Of a stretch of 19,774 nucleotides of DNA, positions 7,044-14,798 are shown piece by piece. The position numbers and the translations under genes were made by a program. The notes beneath the pieces are model-generated. The model had not been told where the DNA came from. It ran no database searches and saw only the letters and a list, made by a program, of their open reading frames with translations. The stretch is from an uncultured Clostridia bacterium (GTDB lineage: Bacteria; Bacillota; Clostridia; Oscillospirales; Ruminococcaceae): the NCBI GenBank assembly GCA_945947715.1, contig CAMEYZ010000012.1:1-19774 (forward strand), read 5' to 3'. Positions within the stretch are counted from its first letter, which is position 1; each line of letters opens with the position of its first letter.

Positions 7044-7215
7044 TATTTTCGGTTCGTTTTTGGCGGAGTAGAACTCCGCCCTTTGGAAACCTGCAGCCTT
7101 GAAAGGCTGGCGAACTTTTTGTTGCTGGGGGACTTCTTAGCAGCGGGTACTGTTTTAATCGAACCTTCCTTCGCTTCGGGACTTGCTAACTTCCGCGGGC
7201 AGATGTAACCTAAGC
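7044..7215. repeat. Structured, repeat-like intergenic element between flhA and fliA
   Basis: The gap 6940-7259 holds no convincing gene. Its core (about 7044-7215) is more GC-rich than the flanks and contains perfect small stems: GGCGGAGT-AGA-ACTCCGCC at 7062-7080 and CAGCCTT-GA-AAGGCTG at 7093-7109. Several near-repeats of TTCG/CGAA-type words follow. Open frames cross it on both strands without ribosome sites. The look is that of a dispersed intergenic repeat of the kind seen in Ruminococcus-like genomes, but that identification is from memory and not tested. The remaining 100 bases next to fliA are A/T-rich without a clear promoter. At 7215-7259, just after flhA, a GC-rich patch followed by TTTTT could be a weak terminator. 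Confidence 0.5.
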
Positions 7216-7259
7216 TGAAAAACTCACAACGCGGCAACAGCTGTGGGGCATCCCGCCGG

Positions 7260-9335
7260 TTATATAGCTACGTTACCTACCGCCTGTATCTGCACCGAGT
7301 TATCTATCTCGTTATAGCTTAACACCGTGATGTTCGGCATGAACTGGTCAATAAGCTTCTTGAAATATATCCTCACTATCGGCGAGGTCAATACTATCGG
7401 CGACGGGATAATGTCTCTTACGCGCTCTATCTGCTCGTTTAAAGAGCCTATCAGCTTCTGTATCGACTGGGGGTCCATCGCAAGATATGAGCCCTGCTCC
7501 GACTTCTTTACAGAGGAAATTATCTTGTTCTCCGTTTCAGCGTCCAGAGTAAGCACTCTAACCTGACCTGCGTCCGCAAAACGATGTGTTATCGTCCGCT
7601 TTAGCGCCTGACGTACATATTCGTTGGTGATGTCCATGTCGCCCAGATTCTTCTGATTGTCCGACAGAGTTTCAAGTATTACCTGCAGGTCCCTGATAGG
7701 TACGTTTTCCCGCAGCAGCATAGCAAGCTCCTTCTGAAGATATGCTACCGAAACTATCGAAGGTACGGTATCGTCAACTATGGCAGGATTGGTCTCGTGG
7801 AGCTTGTCCAGCATGGTCTTGACGTCCTGGCGGGATAAAAGCTCGTGTGCATGAGCCTTTATGACCTCCGAAAGATGCGTTACGATAACAGACGTCGGGT
7901 CAACCAACGTATAGCCAGATATCTCCGCAGCTATTTTGTTTTCCGCGGATATCCACTTTGCAGGTATCTGGAAGGCAGGCTCAACGGTATCAATTCCGTC
8001 TACCTCCTTGGTGACGCTTCCGCTGTCTAAGGCAAGGAAATGGTCCATAAGTATCTCCGCCTCAGCAACCGCCTCGCCACGTATTTTGATAACGTACTGA
8101 TTGGGATTGATGTGCTGATTATCTCTCATTCGGATAGACGGGAAAACCATTCCCATTTCCTGAGCGAACTGCTTTCGGAAGATAACGATTCGCTCGATAA
8201 GCGTACCGCCTGCGCTTTCGTCCGCCAGCGGGATAAGGGAGTATCCGAACTCCATTTCTATAGGCTCAACGTTCAACAGCTTGTAAACGTTGTTGATGTC
8301 CTTGTAGTATTCCATTTCAGAAAGAGCTTCCTTGTTGTCCTCCATTTCCTTTCGCTGCTCTTCCATTTCCTTTTCCTCAGAATTGAGGTTCCGCGAGAAG
8401 AACACTCCCAGGAAAATAAGTGCGCCGCCTATTACCAGCAGCTGCAGCTTCGGGAAGCCGGGAATGACCATAAGCACGATGATAACCATACCGCCTATTA
8501 TCATAGCCCTTGGCTGTGCGGTGAACTGTCCCGAAACGTCGTCATTAAGTGTTGACTGTGACGCCGCACGGGTAACTATCATACCCATTGACACCGATAT
8601 CAGCAGTGAAGGTATCTGTGAACAGAGACCGTCGCCGACCGTTGCAATAGAGTACGTGCTGAGGACTCCGGTAAAATCCATGCCCTCAAATATGAGACCC
8701 ATGATAATTCCGCCGATAAGGTTTACCAGCGTAGCTATAATGGAGAAGGTAGCATCTCCCTTTACGAACTTAGAGGCACCGTCCATGGAGCCGAAGAAGT
8801 CCGACTCACGCTGGATATTGTCTCTTCTGCGTTTAGCCTCGGCGTCGTCGATAATACCCTGATTAAGGTCAGCGTCGATAGCCATCTGTTTACCGGGCAT
8901 TGCGTCCAGAGTAAATCTTGCAGTTACCTCTGCAACTCTCTCCGCGCCCTTGGTGATAACGACAAGCTGTACCACCATTATAAGTATGTATACTATAAAT
9001 CCGACAAGAGCATTTCCTCTCATAACGAAGGAGCCGAAGGCCTTGATGATATTACCGGCATCGCCCTTGTTGGACAGAATAAGCTTTGTGGAGGAAATAT
9101 TCAGTGCCAGTCGGAATATAGTCGTAATAAGGAGCAGCGAGGGGAATATGGAAAATTCCAGCGGCTCCTTGATGTTCATGGTTATCAGCAGAATAAGCAC
9201 AGAAAGTGCGATATTCAGCGCAAACATGGCGTCCAGGAGCCATGTCGGAAGAGGAATAATAATCATGAAAACGGCAAGGATAACGAAAACCGTAACGAAG
9301 TTGCCGCTGATTATTTTTTTCAGATCAAATTTCAA
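7260..9335 (-). CDS. flhA: Flagellar export gate protein FlhA
   Basis: A 691-residue inner-membrane export component whose cytoplasmic domains form the nonameric ring that receives chaperone-substrate complexes. About eight membrane segments span residues 10-320. The FHIPEP-family signature is clear (GAERVAEVTARFTLDAMPGK at 130-149, then RRRDNIQRESDFFGSMDGA, with Asp185 and Asp194 in the conserved loop). A charged linker (about 320-345, EEKEMEEQRKEMEDNKE) leads to the cytoplasmic domain, which ends in PFAM-typical ITHRFADAGQVRVLTLD and SPIVRIYFKKLIDQFMPN. Length is normal. The start is TTG with only a weak ribosome site. It lies 31 bases after flhB. flhF and flhG, which follow flhA in Bacillus and many clostridia, are absent here. 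Confidence 0.98.
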   Translation of the reverse strand: MKFDLKKIISGNFVTVFVILAVFMIIIPLPTWLLDAMFALNIALSVLILLITMNIKEPLEFSIFPSLLLITTIFRLALNISSTKLILSNKGDAGNIIKAFGSFVMRGNALVGFIVYILIMVVQLVVITKGAERVAEVTARFTLDAMPGKQMAIDADLNQGIIDDAEAKRRRDNIQRESDFFGSMDGASKFVKGDATFSIIATLVNLIGGIIMGLIFEGMDFTGVLSTYSIATVGDGLCSQIPSLLISVSMGMIVTRAASQSTLNDDVSGQFTAQPRAMIIGGMVIIVLMVIPGFPKLQLLVIGGALIFLGVFFSRNLNSEEKEMEEQRKEMEDNKEALSEMEYYKDINNVYKLLNVEPIEMEFGYSLIPLADESAGGTLIERIVIFRKQFAQEMGMVFPSIRMRDNQHINPNQYVIKIRGEAVAEAEILMDHFLALDSGSVTKEVDGIDTVEPAFQIPAKWISAENKIAAEISGYTLVDPTSVIVTHLSEVIKAHAHELLSRQDVKTMLDKLHETNPAIVDDTVPSIVSVAYLQKELAMLLRENVPIRDLQVILETLSDNQKNLGDMDITNEYVRQALKRTITHRFADAGQVRVLTLDAETENKIISSVKKSEQGSYLAMDPQSIQKLIGSLNEQIERVRDIIPSPIVLTSPIVRIYFKKLIDQFMPNITVLSYNEIDNSVQIQAVGNVAI

Positions 9336-9366
9336 TCGGTTTTACAGCCTGCCTTTCTCTCGATCA

Positions 9367-10476
9367 TTACTGGGGTTTATTTTTAGCAACAGGAGGAGCC
9401 TTTTTCTGAAGGTCATACACGAAAATAAGCACCTCTGCCACCTCATGGTAAAATTCAAAGGGGATCTGCCTGTCCACCTCAGCCCTTTCGTAAAGAGCCC
9501 TTGCAAGGGGACGGTTTTCCACTAAAACGACTCCGTTATCCTCCGCAGTCTTGATTATTCTCAGAGCGGTCCGGTCGGAGCCCTTTGCTGTCACAATGGG
9601 AGCCTCTCCCACGTCCGGGTCATATTTGAGAGCCACCGCATAATGAGTAGGGTTTCTTATAACGACATCAGCATTTTTAACATCCTGCATCATAAGATTG
9701 TGGAGCTCCATCTGCCGTTGTTTTCGTTTACCCTTTATTTTGGGGTCTCCCTCAGTGTTCTTGTACTCGTCCTTGACCTCCTGCTTGGTCATTCTCATAT
9801 CCTTGTCGAAGGACAGCTTCTGAAAGAAGAAATCAAGCACGGCAATCGCCACGAATATCAGGCACACCTGCATTACTATATCAAATATCGCATTTGCGAT
9901 ATACACAACGGCCGCCTGCGGTTCAATCTGAAAAAGCCGTGCAAACTCCGGCATGCGGCTCTTGAACTCGATGAACACCACCGCGCCCACCGCGATAAGC
10001 TTCAGCAGAGATTTTCCCAGCTCAAAAAGAGCCTTCACGGAAAACATCTTTTTCAGTCCGCTTATGGGATTAAGCTTGCTAAGCTTGGGCTTTAAGCTTT
10101 CCTTTGAGAAAAGGAATTTAGTCTGAACGCCCGTTGCAATTACCGTAAAGAGTATGCCGCAGATCATCACAGGACCTGCCGCCATAGCTATGGTCTTAAC
10201 AGCATTGATGAAGATCGCCATTCCAGGCGAACGTCCGTCGATGGTACCATCCTCCGCGAAGCCGCCTCCGCACACGCTCATCCAGTAGCCGATATTTTCG
10301 GTCACTGCCTTATAGCTGAGCTTAGCGCACACCCGCATGACAGCGAATGCTCCCAGCATGAACACAACAGAAACAACGTCGTTACTTTTAGCGACCTGTC
10401 CCTTTTTTCTTGCTTCTCTGAGCCTTTTCGGAGTGGCTTTTTCGGTTTTTTCCTCGCCGTTTTCATTCTCTGCCAT
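9367..10476 (-). CDS. flhB: Flagellar export switch protein FlhB
   Basis: A 369-residue membrane protein that switches export from rod/hook to filament substrates. The N-terminus ENGEEKTEKATPKRLREARK is the family signature. Four membrane segments lie between about residues 35 and 220. The cytoplasmic domain carries the autocleavage motif NPTH (residues 275-278 from the chosen start; VVIRNPTHYAVALKYDP). The ATG at 10476, with GGTGG just upstream, is preferred to the GTG 12 bases earlier. It lies 33 bases after fliR. No ruler gene (fliK) is in the window. Confidence 0.97.
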   Translation of the reverse strand: MAENENGEEKTEKATPKRLREARKKGQVAKSNDVVSVVFMLGAFAVMRVCAKLSYKAVTENIGYWMSVCGGGFAEDGTIDGRSPGMAIFINAVKTIAMAAGPVMICGILFTVIATGVQTKFLFSKESLKPKLSKLNPISGLKKMFSVKALFELGKSLLKLIAVGAVVFIEFKSRMPEFARLFQIEPQAAVVYIANAIFDIVMQVCLIFVAIAVLDFFFQKLSFDKDMRMTKQEVKDEYKNTEGDPKIKGKRKQRQMELHNLMMQDVKNADVVIRNPTHYAVALKYDPDVGEAPIVTAKGSDRTALRIIKTAEDNGVVLVENRPLARALYERAEVDRQIPFEFYHEVAEVLIFVYDLQKKAPPVAKNKPQ

Positions 10477-10509
10477 TTTAACCACCACTCTTTCGGAAAG
10501 AAAAACGCT

Positions 10510-11292
10510 TTACACAAATATCTGCGGAATGATGTTCAATGCGCTGTCAAGCATATCCGCAACGTATCTGTCGATAAAATCCGCCATAGGCGCGGCGATG
10601 ATAAACAGCACGATAAATCCCACAGCAAGCATAAGCTGGATATTCACGACCATTATCTGAATCTGGGGGACCGCCTTCATTAGCACGCCCACACAGAAAT
10701 GCAGTATCATTTCCGCTGCAATGAGAGGCATTGCAAGCTTCATGGTCATTACCAGTATCTCGCTGAAAAACTCACAGATGAGCATACCCAAGTTGGGATT
10801 GAGCTCTCCACCGCCGAGGGGAATAATCTCAAAGGATGTGATGAAAATATTTATCACCGTAAGATGACAGTCGGTCACAAAAAAGTACATATACAGCATA
10901 AAGCTGATAAATGAACCGAACACCGACATCTGAATCCTCGTAGCGGGGTCGAAGACCTTCGCCATGCCAAGGCCCGTCTGGGAGTCCATGATATCTCCCG
11001 AAAACTGCACCATAAGCACGAACATGTCCATAACAAAGCCGATAACGACTCCGATGAACACTTCCCGCAGAATGGCGACCATATACGCTCCCACGGTCAC
11101 CCCGGTATCGACCTCGGTAACTCCCATGGTAAGCGTAAGGATATATGTTATGAGCAGTGACGCTCCGATTTTCAGCTGCGTGGGGAAGTTATCCCGGGAA
11201 AGCAGCGGAGTGAACGCAAAAGCTCCGATAATACGCGCAAAAACAAGTATTTTTACATCTAAGCTGCCTAAAAGAAGCTCCCAGAAATCCAT
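10510..11292 (-). CDS. fliR: Flagellar export gate protein FliR
   Basis: A 260-residue membrane protein of the FliP-FliQ-FliR export gate helical assembly. Five to six hydrophobic segments are visible. FAFTPLLSRDNFPTQLKIG (residues 25-43) is the family's N-terminal P-x-L-x-x-x-x-x-P region, and the conserved GDIMDSQTGLGMAKVFDP segment lies mid-protein. The C-terminal hydrophobic stretch (MLAVGFIVLFIIAAP) is also typical. GGGAG precedes the ATG. It sits 13 bases after fliQ and 33 before flhB. Confidence 0.96.
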   Translation of the reverse strand: MDFWELLLGSLDVKILVFARIIGAFAFTPLLSRDNFPTQLKIGASLLITYILTLTMGVTEVDTGVTVGAYMVAILREVFIGVVIGFVMDMFVLMVQFSGDIMDSQTGLGMAKVFDPATRIQMSVFGSFISFMLYMYFFVTDCHLTVINIFITSFEIIPLGGGELNPNLGMLICEFFSEILVMTMKLAMPLIAAEMILHFCVGVLMKAVPQIQIMVVNIQLMLAVGFIVLFIIAAPMADFIDRYVADMLDSALNIIPQIFV

Positions 11293-11305
11293 AGCTTATC
11301 TCCCG

Positions 11306-11593
11306 TCAGCTTATAACGCCCGAATGACTGCCCACCTCGGCTATCATATCCATGATACGCTGCATGAACTCCACAAGAGTAGACGTAAAGAACGACCCCA
11401 GCACAAACAGCAGCACAGCAATAATGACCAGCTTCGGAACAAAGGTCAGCGTCTGCTCGTGGACCTGAGTTGCCGCCTGGATTATGGCGATAACAAGTCC
11501 CACGATCATGCTAATTATAAGAAGAGGTCCCGCAATTTTAAAGACAACTATCATTGCGTCCTTGAAAATCTGGAGAATAGTATCCTCAGTCAA
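11306..11593 (-). CDS. fliQ: Flagellar export gate protein FliQ
   Basis: A 95-residue protein with two membrane hairpin helices (residues about 16-42 and 50-75), typical of FliQ (usually near 89). The segment PLLIISMIVGLVIAIIQAAT followed by QVHEQTLTFVPK is the family signature. The start is TTG, with GAGGAGG 8 bases upstream (11602-11608) overlapping the TGA stop of fliP, so translation is likely coupled to fliP. Confidence 0.96.
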   Translation of the reverse strand: MTEDTILQIFKDAMIVVFKIAGPLLIISMIVGLVIAIIQAATQVHEQTLTFVPKLVIIAVLLFVLGSFFTSTLVEFMQRIMDMIAEVGSHSGVIS

Positions 11594-11601
11594 TCACTTT
11601 G

Positions 11602-11608
11602 CCTCCTC
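11602..11608 (-). promoter_or_regulatory. Ribosome binding site of fliQ overlapping the fliP stop
   Basis: GAGGAGG on the minus strand, 8 bases before the fliQ TTG. Its first bases are part of the fliP TGA stop codon (11607-11609). Confidence 0.75.
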
Positions 11609-12494
11609 ACATATTAAATCCGGTAACCAGCGAGCCGATAAGCAGCGACCAGCCATCTACCAGCACAAACAGCATCAGCTTGAAGGGCATGGATATCGTC
11701 GCAGGCGGCAGCATCATCATACCCATTGACATCAGCACCGACGCCACGATAACATCTATAATAAGAAACGGCACATACAGCATAAAGCCTATCTCAAAGC
11801 CAGTCTTAAGCTCGCTCATTATAAACGCAGGGACTACCGTCGTAAAGGGCACCTTTTCGAGAAATTCCTCTTCGGTTGCAGACTCCAGCTCCTCAGCGCT
11901 GTCGGTCAGATTTATGAAAAACGCCATGGAATCCTCCTCGGTATTTTTCAGCATCCATTCCTTAAGGGGCTCTGACGACTTCTGGATAGCCTCCACGGTA
12001 GTTATCTCGCCGTTTTTGTAGGGAACATAAGCCACCTCGTTCATCTCACTGAACACAGGCTGCATAATAAAAAGCGTCAGAAACAGCGCCAGACCCACAA
12101 GCACCTGATTTGGAGGCGTTGTCTGAAGGGACATTGCGTTTCTGAGCAGCGAAAAGGATATTATCAATCTGGTAAAGCAGGTGAGCATTATCAGCAGCGA
12201 TGGCGCTATTGACAATATCGTGATAAGCAGCACGAGGTCTATGGTATTGGTGTTGTTGTTCAGGTCGAGGTAATCTAAGATAGTCTGCGCATCGGTAGTG
12301 GTCCCGGTATCAGCTGCACTTTCGGGTATCTCGTAGGGTGTTTCCACGTCAAGAGCATCAGCGACCGTCTGAGTAGTGACAGCAGTCACGTCGCCGCCAT
12401 CCATAGCAGCAGAAACTCCCAGTGCGCTCACAAATACGGCGGCTGAGCACACTGCGGCTGCGCAGAGATTTTTTAATATTTTACGCAGCTTCAT
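11607..12494 (-). CDS. fliP: Flagellar export gate protein FliP
   Basis: A 295-residue membrane protein forming the core of the export gate with FliQ and FliR. It has a cleavable signal peptide (KLRKILKNL then a hydrophobic run ending ALGVSA, residues 1-30), normal for FliP. A polar Thr/Asp-rich stretch (residues 31-75) precedes the conserved part. FliP signatures follow: LSIAPSLLIMLTCFTRLIIS, MSLQTTPPNQVLVGLALFLT, and the C-terminal MGMMMLPPATISMPFKLMLF. The periplasmic loop (about 160-215) is rich in acidic residues. The ATG overlaps the fliO stop by four bases. Confidence 0.97.
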   Translation of the reverse strand: MKLRKILKNLCAAAVCSAAVFVSALGVSAAMDGGDVTAVTTQTVADALDVETPYEIPESAADTGTTTDAQTILDYLDLNNNTNTIDLVLLITILSIAPSLLIMLTCFTRLIISFSLLRNAMSLQTTPPNQVLVGLALFLTLFIMQPVFSEMNEVAYVPYKNGEITTVEAIQKSSEPLKEWMLKNTEEDSMAFFINLTDSAEELESATEEEFLEKVPFTTVVPAFIMSELKTGFEIGFMLYVPFLIIDVIVASVLMSMGMMMLPPATISMPFKLMLFVLVDGWSLLIGSLVTGFNM

Positions 12495-12868
12495 GTTCCC
12501 TTACCGTCCTTTTTGTTTCCTCCGAATTTTTCCTTTATATTTTCGGCAAGATAATCGCCAAAGGTCCTTCCGTTGTTATCGGCAGCCTTTTCCTCTGCGG
12601 TCATAGCAGCGATATCCTCATCAGAAAGCTCGCAGAGCACGTTTATTTCGGACCCCGTCACTCCCAGCAGCAGCTTTTTTTCTCCTGCCTGGACTGCGGC
12701 GATGAACTTATCCTGACCGATACCTGCGCAGTCGATTATCCTTATTCCCTTACCCGACGCGCCCCTGAAATTGAATTTCTTCATAAGGCGCTTCGTTATG
12801 TACATAGTAAGGAAGATAAGTCCAATGACTGCCGCAAGAGCAACGATAACGGTGAAAAATTCAGTCAT
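12491..12868 (-). CDS. fliO: Flagellar biosynthesis protein FliO (FliO/FliZ family)
   Basis: A 125-residue, single-pass membrane protein that assists assembly of the FliP gate ring. A hydrophobic segment at residues 5-25 is followed by KRLMKK and a small beta domain with the FliO-type patterns GKGIRIIDCAGIGQDKFIAAVQ and KKLLLGVTGSEINVL. The C-terminus is charged and probably disordered. Identification rests on these patterns and the position just before fliP. ATAGGAG lies before the ATG. It overlaps fliP by four bases; upstream, a large palindrome separates it from cheY. Confidence 0.88.
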   Translation of the reverse strand: MTEFFTVIVALAAVIGLIFLTMYITKRLMKKFNFRGASGKGIRIIDCAGIGQDKFIAAVQAGEKKLLLGVTGSEINVLCELSDEDIAAMTAEEKAADNNGRTFGDYLAENIKEKFGGNKKDGKGT

Positions 12869-12896
12869 TAAAAATCTCCTATAAATAACGCATAAT

Positions 12897-13032
12897 GCAC
12901 GGCTAAGGTATATGTTATACTAATCCCCGATTAAAAAGTGCACAAAAAATCAAGCAAAATCTTAGCCTTACGGATTTTGCGCAGATTTTTTGCCTACACT
13001 TTTATCGGGGAATAGTATTATCCCTGCCGTGC
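12897..13032. repeat. Imperfect palindrome (MITE-like) filling the cheY-fliO gap
   Basis: The two halves match each other as an inverted repeat. Left arm: GCACGGC, then ATACTAATCCCCGAT, AAAAGTG, CAAAAAATC and GCAAAATC. The reverse complement of the right arm has GCACGGC, ATACTATTCCCCGAT, AAAAGTG, CAAAAAATC and GCAAAATC in the same order, with small insertions. The loop is about 11 bases near 12961-12971. It leaves only 28 bases to fliO and 13 to cheY. As RNA it would fold into one long hairpin inside the operon transcript. No transposase is present, so if mobile it is non-autonomous. Confidence 0.85.
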
Positions 13033-13045
13033 CTATGTAATGCGA

Positions 13046-13408
13046 TTAGCCGATGATCTTCTGAACTGTCTGAATGATTCTGTCGGGCTTGAAGGGCTTA
13101 ACGATGAAGTCCAGAGCGCCCAGCTTGATAGCCTCAACGACCATTGCCTCCTGGCCCATTGCAGAGCACATAACTATCTTTGCGCCGGGGTCAGCCTTCT
13201 TGATATCTCTGAGTGCCTCAATGCCGGTCTTATTGGGCATTGTGATATCCATTATCACGAGGTCGGGCTTTTCCGAAGCATAGGTATTGCAGGCGATCTC
13301 TCCGTCAGCGGCTTCGATGATGTTTGTATAGCCGTTCTTTGTAAGAGCGTCCTTGATCATCATTCTCATGAAAGCTGCGTCATCAACAAGTAAAATCTTC
13401 TTATCCAT
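13046..13408 (-). CDS. cheY: Chemotaxis response regulator CheY
   Basis: A 120-residue single receiver domain. The acidic pocket (D9, D10), the phosphorylation site D54 in VIMDITMP, S82 in MCSAMG and K104 in FIVKPFKP are all in place, so it should accept phosphate from CheA and bind the motor switch. Its position between fliY and fliO is the Bacillus arrangement, placing the regulator next to its target and phosphatase. Only 6 bases separate it from fliY. No cheA is in the window. Confidence 0.97.
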   Translation of the reverse strand: MDKKILLVDDAAFMRMMIKDALTKNGYTNIIEAADGEIACNTYASEKPDLVIMDITMPNKTGIEALRDIKKADPGAKIVMCSAMGQEAMVVEAIKLGALDFIVKPFKPDRIIQTVQKIIG

Positions 13409-13414
13409 TGTTTT

Positions 13415-14794
13415 TTACTCCTTACCTAAATTATCTAAAAATTTTGATCGGATTATTTCGGTTATTCTGACCGCGAAATTGTCGTCGATAACCACAACGT
13501 CGCCCTTAGCGATAAGATGTCCGTTTACGATAACGTCAACGGGCGCGCCTGCCTGTCTTTCAAGCTCGATGATAGTTCCCTGAGTAAATTCAAGAATCTC
13601 CTTGATTTTTTTCTTAGTGGAGCCTATCTCGACTGTGATATTGAGCGGAACTCCCATAAGAAGCTGAAGATTATCGTTCTGCTCCTCGGTAAGGTCCTTG
13701 TTTTTATAGTTATCAAAGCTTTGCAGCTGAACTGCCTGTACATTTACGGGGTTATGCTGAGGAGGCACCTGCATTACAGGCTGACTGTAACCATATGGAG
13801 CCTGTGCCGCATATCCGCCGTAAGGCATCCCGTTTATGGGCTGCATCTGGGGCTGCTGAGGGATATTCATACCTGCCGGCTGCTGCATCTGTGGCATACC
13901 CTGAATTGCTGCTGCGGGCTGGGGCTGAGGTTGGGGCTGTACCGGAGCAGCCTCCGACTGTGAAAGTACCGAGCCGCCGTTAAGAAGTGCATTTATCTCA
14001 TCCTGGCTCATCATTCCGCCCGAAGAGGGTGCCGGCTGAGGCTCAGGTGCTGCCATAGACTTAGGAAGGCTCTCGGTGCCGTTAAGCAGAGCATTTATTT
14101 CCTCCTGGCTCATAGTACCGCCCGAAGAAGGCTCCGGCTGAGGAGCAGGTTCAGGCTCAGCTTCCGCAGGCGAACCATAGCCCGCCATCATCTTTGAAGC
14201 CATTTCCTTTGCAAGATCTATGGTCAGAACGGAAATAAATTCAGAATTTATAACTCCGTCAATGGTAAGGTTGAACTTCACCTTGCAGACATATTCATCA
14301 GGGTCTGCGGCATATACATTAGCCGCGGAGTCATCGTCGCTTTTCTGGACATAGGCTTCGGGAGTAGAAATATCTATGGGCGTATCAATAAGCTCAGAAA
14401 GAGCCGTGGCGGAGGCGCCCATCATCTGGTTCATGACCTCGCAGACCGCCGAGATATTCATCTCATCAAATTCAAAGTCGTCCGTGACCTCCAGCGGAAG
14501 TCCCATAAGCTGATCAAGAATAAGCTGTACGTCGTTCTGTTTAAGAACAAGGACGTTCTGTCCCTTTACGCCCAGGATATATTCAATCTTTACTCTTATG
14601 GACGGTTCAAGCTCAGGATATGTAAGTTCCCCCGCCTTTACAATGCTTACCGTCGGAGTAGTGATCCACACCTTGGCGCTGAGCATATTGGATACGGCGG
14701 TTGCGGCAGAGCCCATGGTGATATTCATTATCTCACCGATGGCATCTTTTTCGATATCGCCGAAGCCGTCGATTACAACGTTCTCATCACTCAT
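13415..14794 (-). CDS. fliY: Flagellar motor switch phosphatase FliY with two internal CheY-binding-like peptides
   Basis: A 459-residue switch protein (C-ring) combining a CheY-P phosphatase with a FliN domain. Residues 10-200 are CheC-like with two active-site sets: D17-E21-N24 (DAIGEIMNI) and S115-E119-N122 (SAVCEVMNQ). Residues 370-455 are the FliN/SpoA domain (LMGVPLNITVEIGSTKKKIK ... GDVVVIDDNFAVRITEI). The linker is Pro/Gln/Met-rich. It contains two near-identical units, SSGG-x-MSQ(E/D)EINALLNG, at 223-239 and 257-273. In Bacillus FliY and in FliM such an SQ-x-EIDALL peptide sits at the very N-terminus and binds CheY-P; here the N-terminus lacks it. It is longer than Bacillus FliY (about 378). 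The gap is 4 bases to fliM and 6 to cheY. Confidence 0.95.
   Translation of the reverse strand: MSDENVVIDGFGDIEKDAIGEIMNITMGSAATAVSNMLSAKVWITTPTVSIVKAGELTYPELEPSIRVKIEYILGVKGQNVLVLKQNDVQLILDQLMGLPLEVTDDFEFDEMNISAVCEVMNQMMGASATALSELIDTPIDISTPEAYVQKSDDDSAANVYAADPDEYVCKVKFNLTIDGVINSEFISVLTIDLAKEMASKMMAGYGSPAEAEPEPAPQPEPSSGGTMSQEEINALLNGTESLPKSMAAPEPQPAPSSGGMMSQDEINALLNGGSVLSQSEAAPVQPQPQPQPAAAIQGMPQMQQPAGMNIPQQPQMQPINGMPYGGYAAQAPYGYSQPVMQVPPQHNPVNVQAVQLQSFDNYKNKDLTEEQNDNLQLLMGVPLNITVEIGSTKKKIKEILEFTQGTIIELERQAGAPVDVIVNGHLIAKGDVVVIDDNFAVRITEIIRSKFLDNLGKE
13976..14128 (-). repeat. In-frame tandem duplication in the fliY linker
   Basis: Two copies of a coding unit of about 102 bases (34 residues). 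The best-conserved parts encode residues 223-239 (14078-14128) and 257-273 (13976-14026), and the Pro/Glu-rich spacer before each copy is also similar (EPAPQPEP versus EPQPAP). Confidence 0.85.
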
Positions 14795-14798
14795 TTTT

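Noticed and set aside
7031..7237. Short minus-strand open frame (68 codons) in the flhA-fliA gap as a gene
   Set aside because: It starts with TTG without a ribosome site, and it spans perfect stem-loops better explained as a structured repeat.
8040..8862. Long plus-strand open frames opposite flhA
   Set aside because: They are the reverse of a clearly conserved gene, have no ribosome sites and resemble no protein family; they follow from codon bias of flhA.
12897..13032. Interpretation of the cheY-fliO palindrome as a normal intrinsic terminator
   Set aside because: The stem is far longer than a terminator, and no U run follows it in the direction of transcription.
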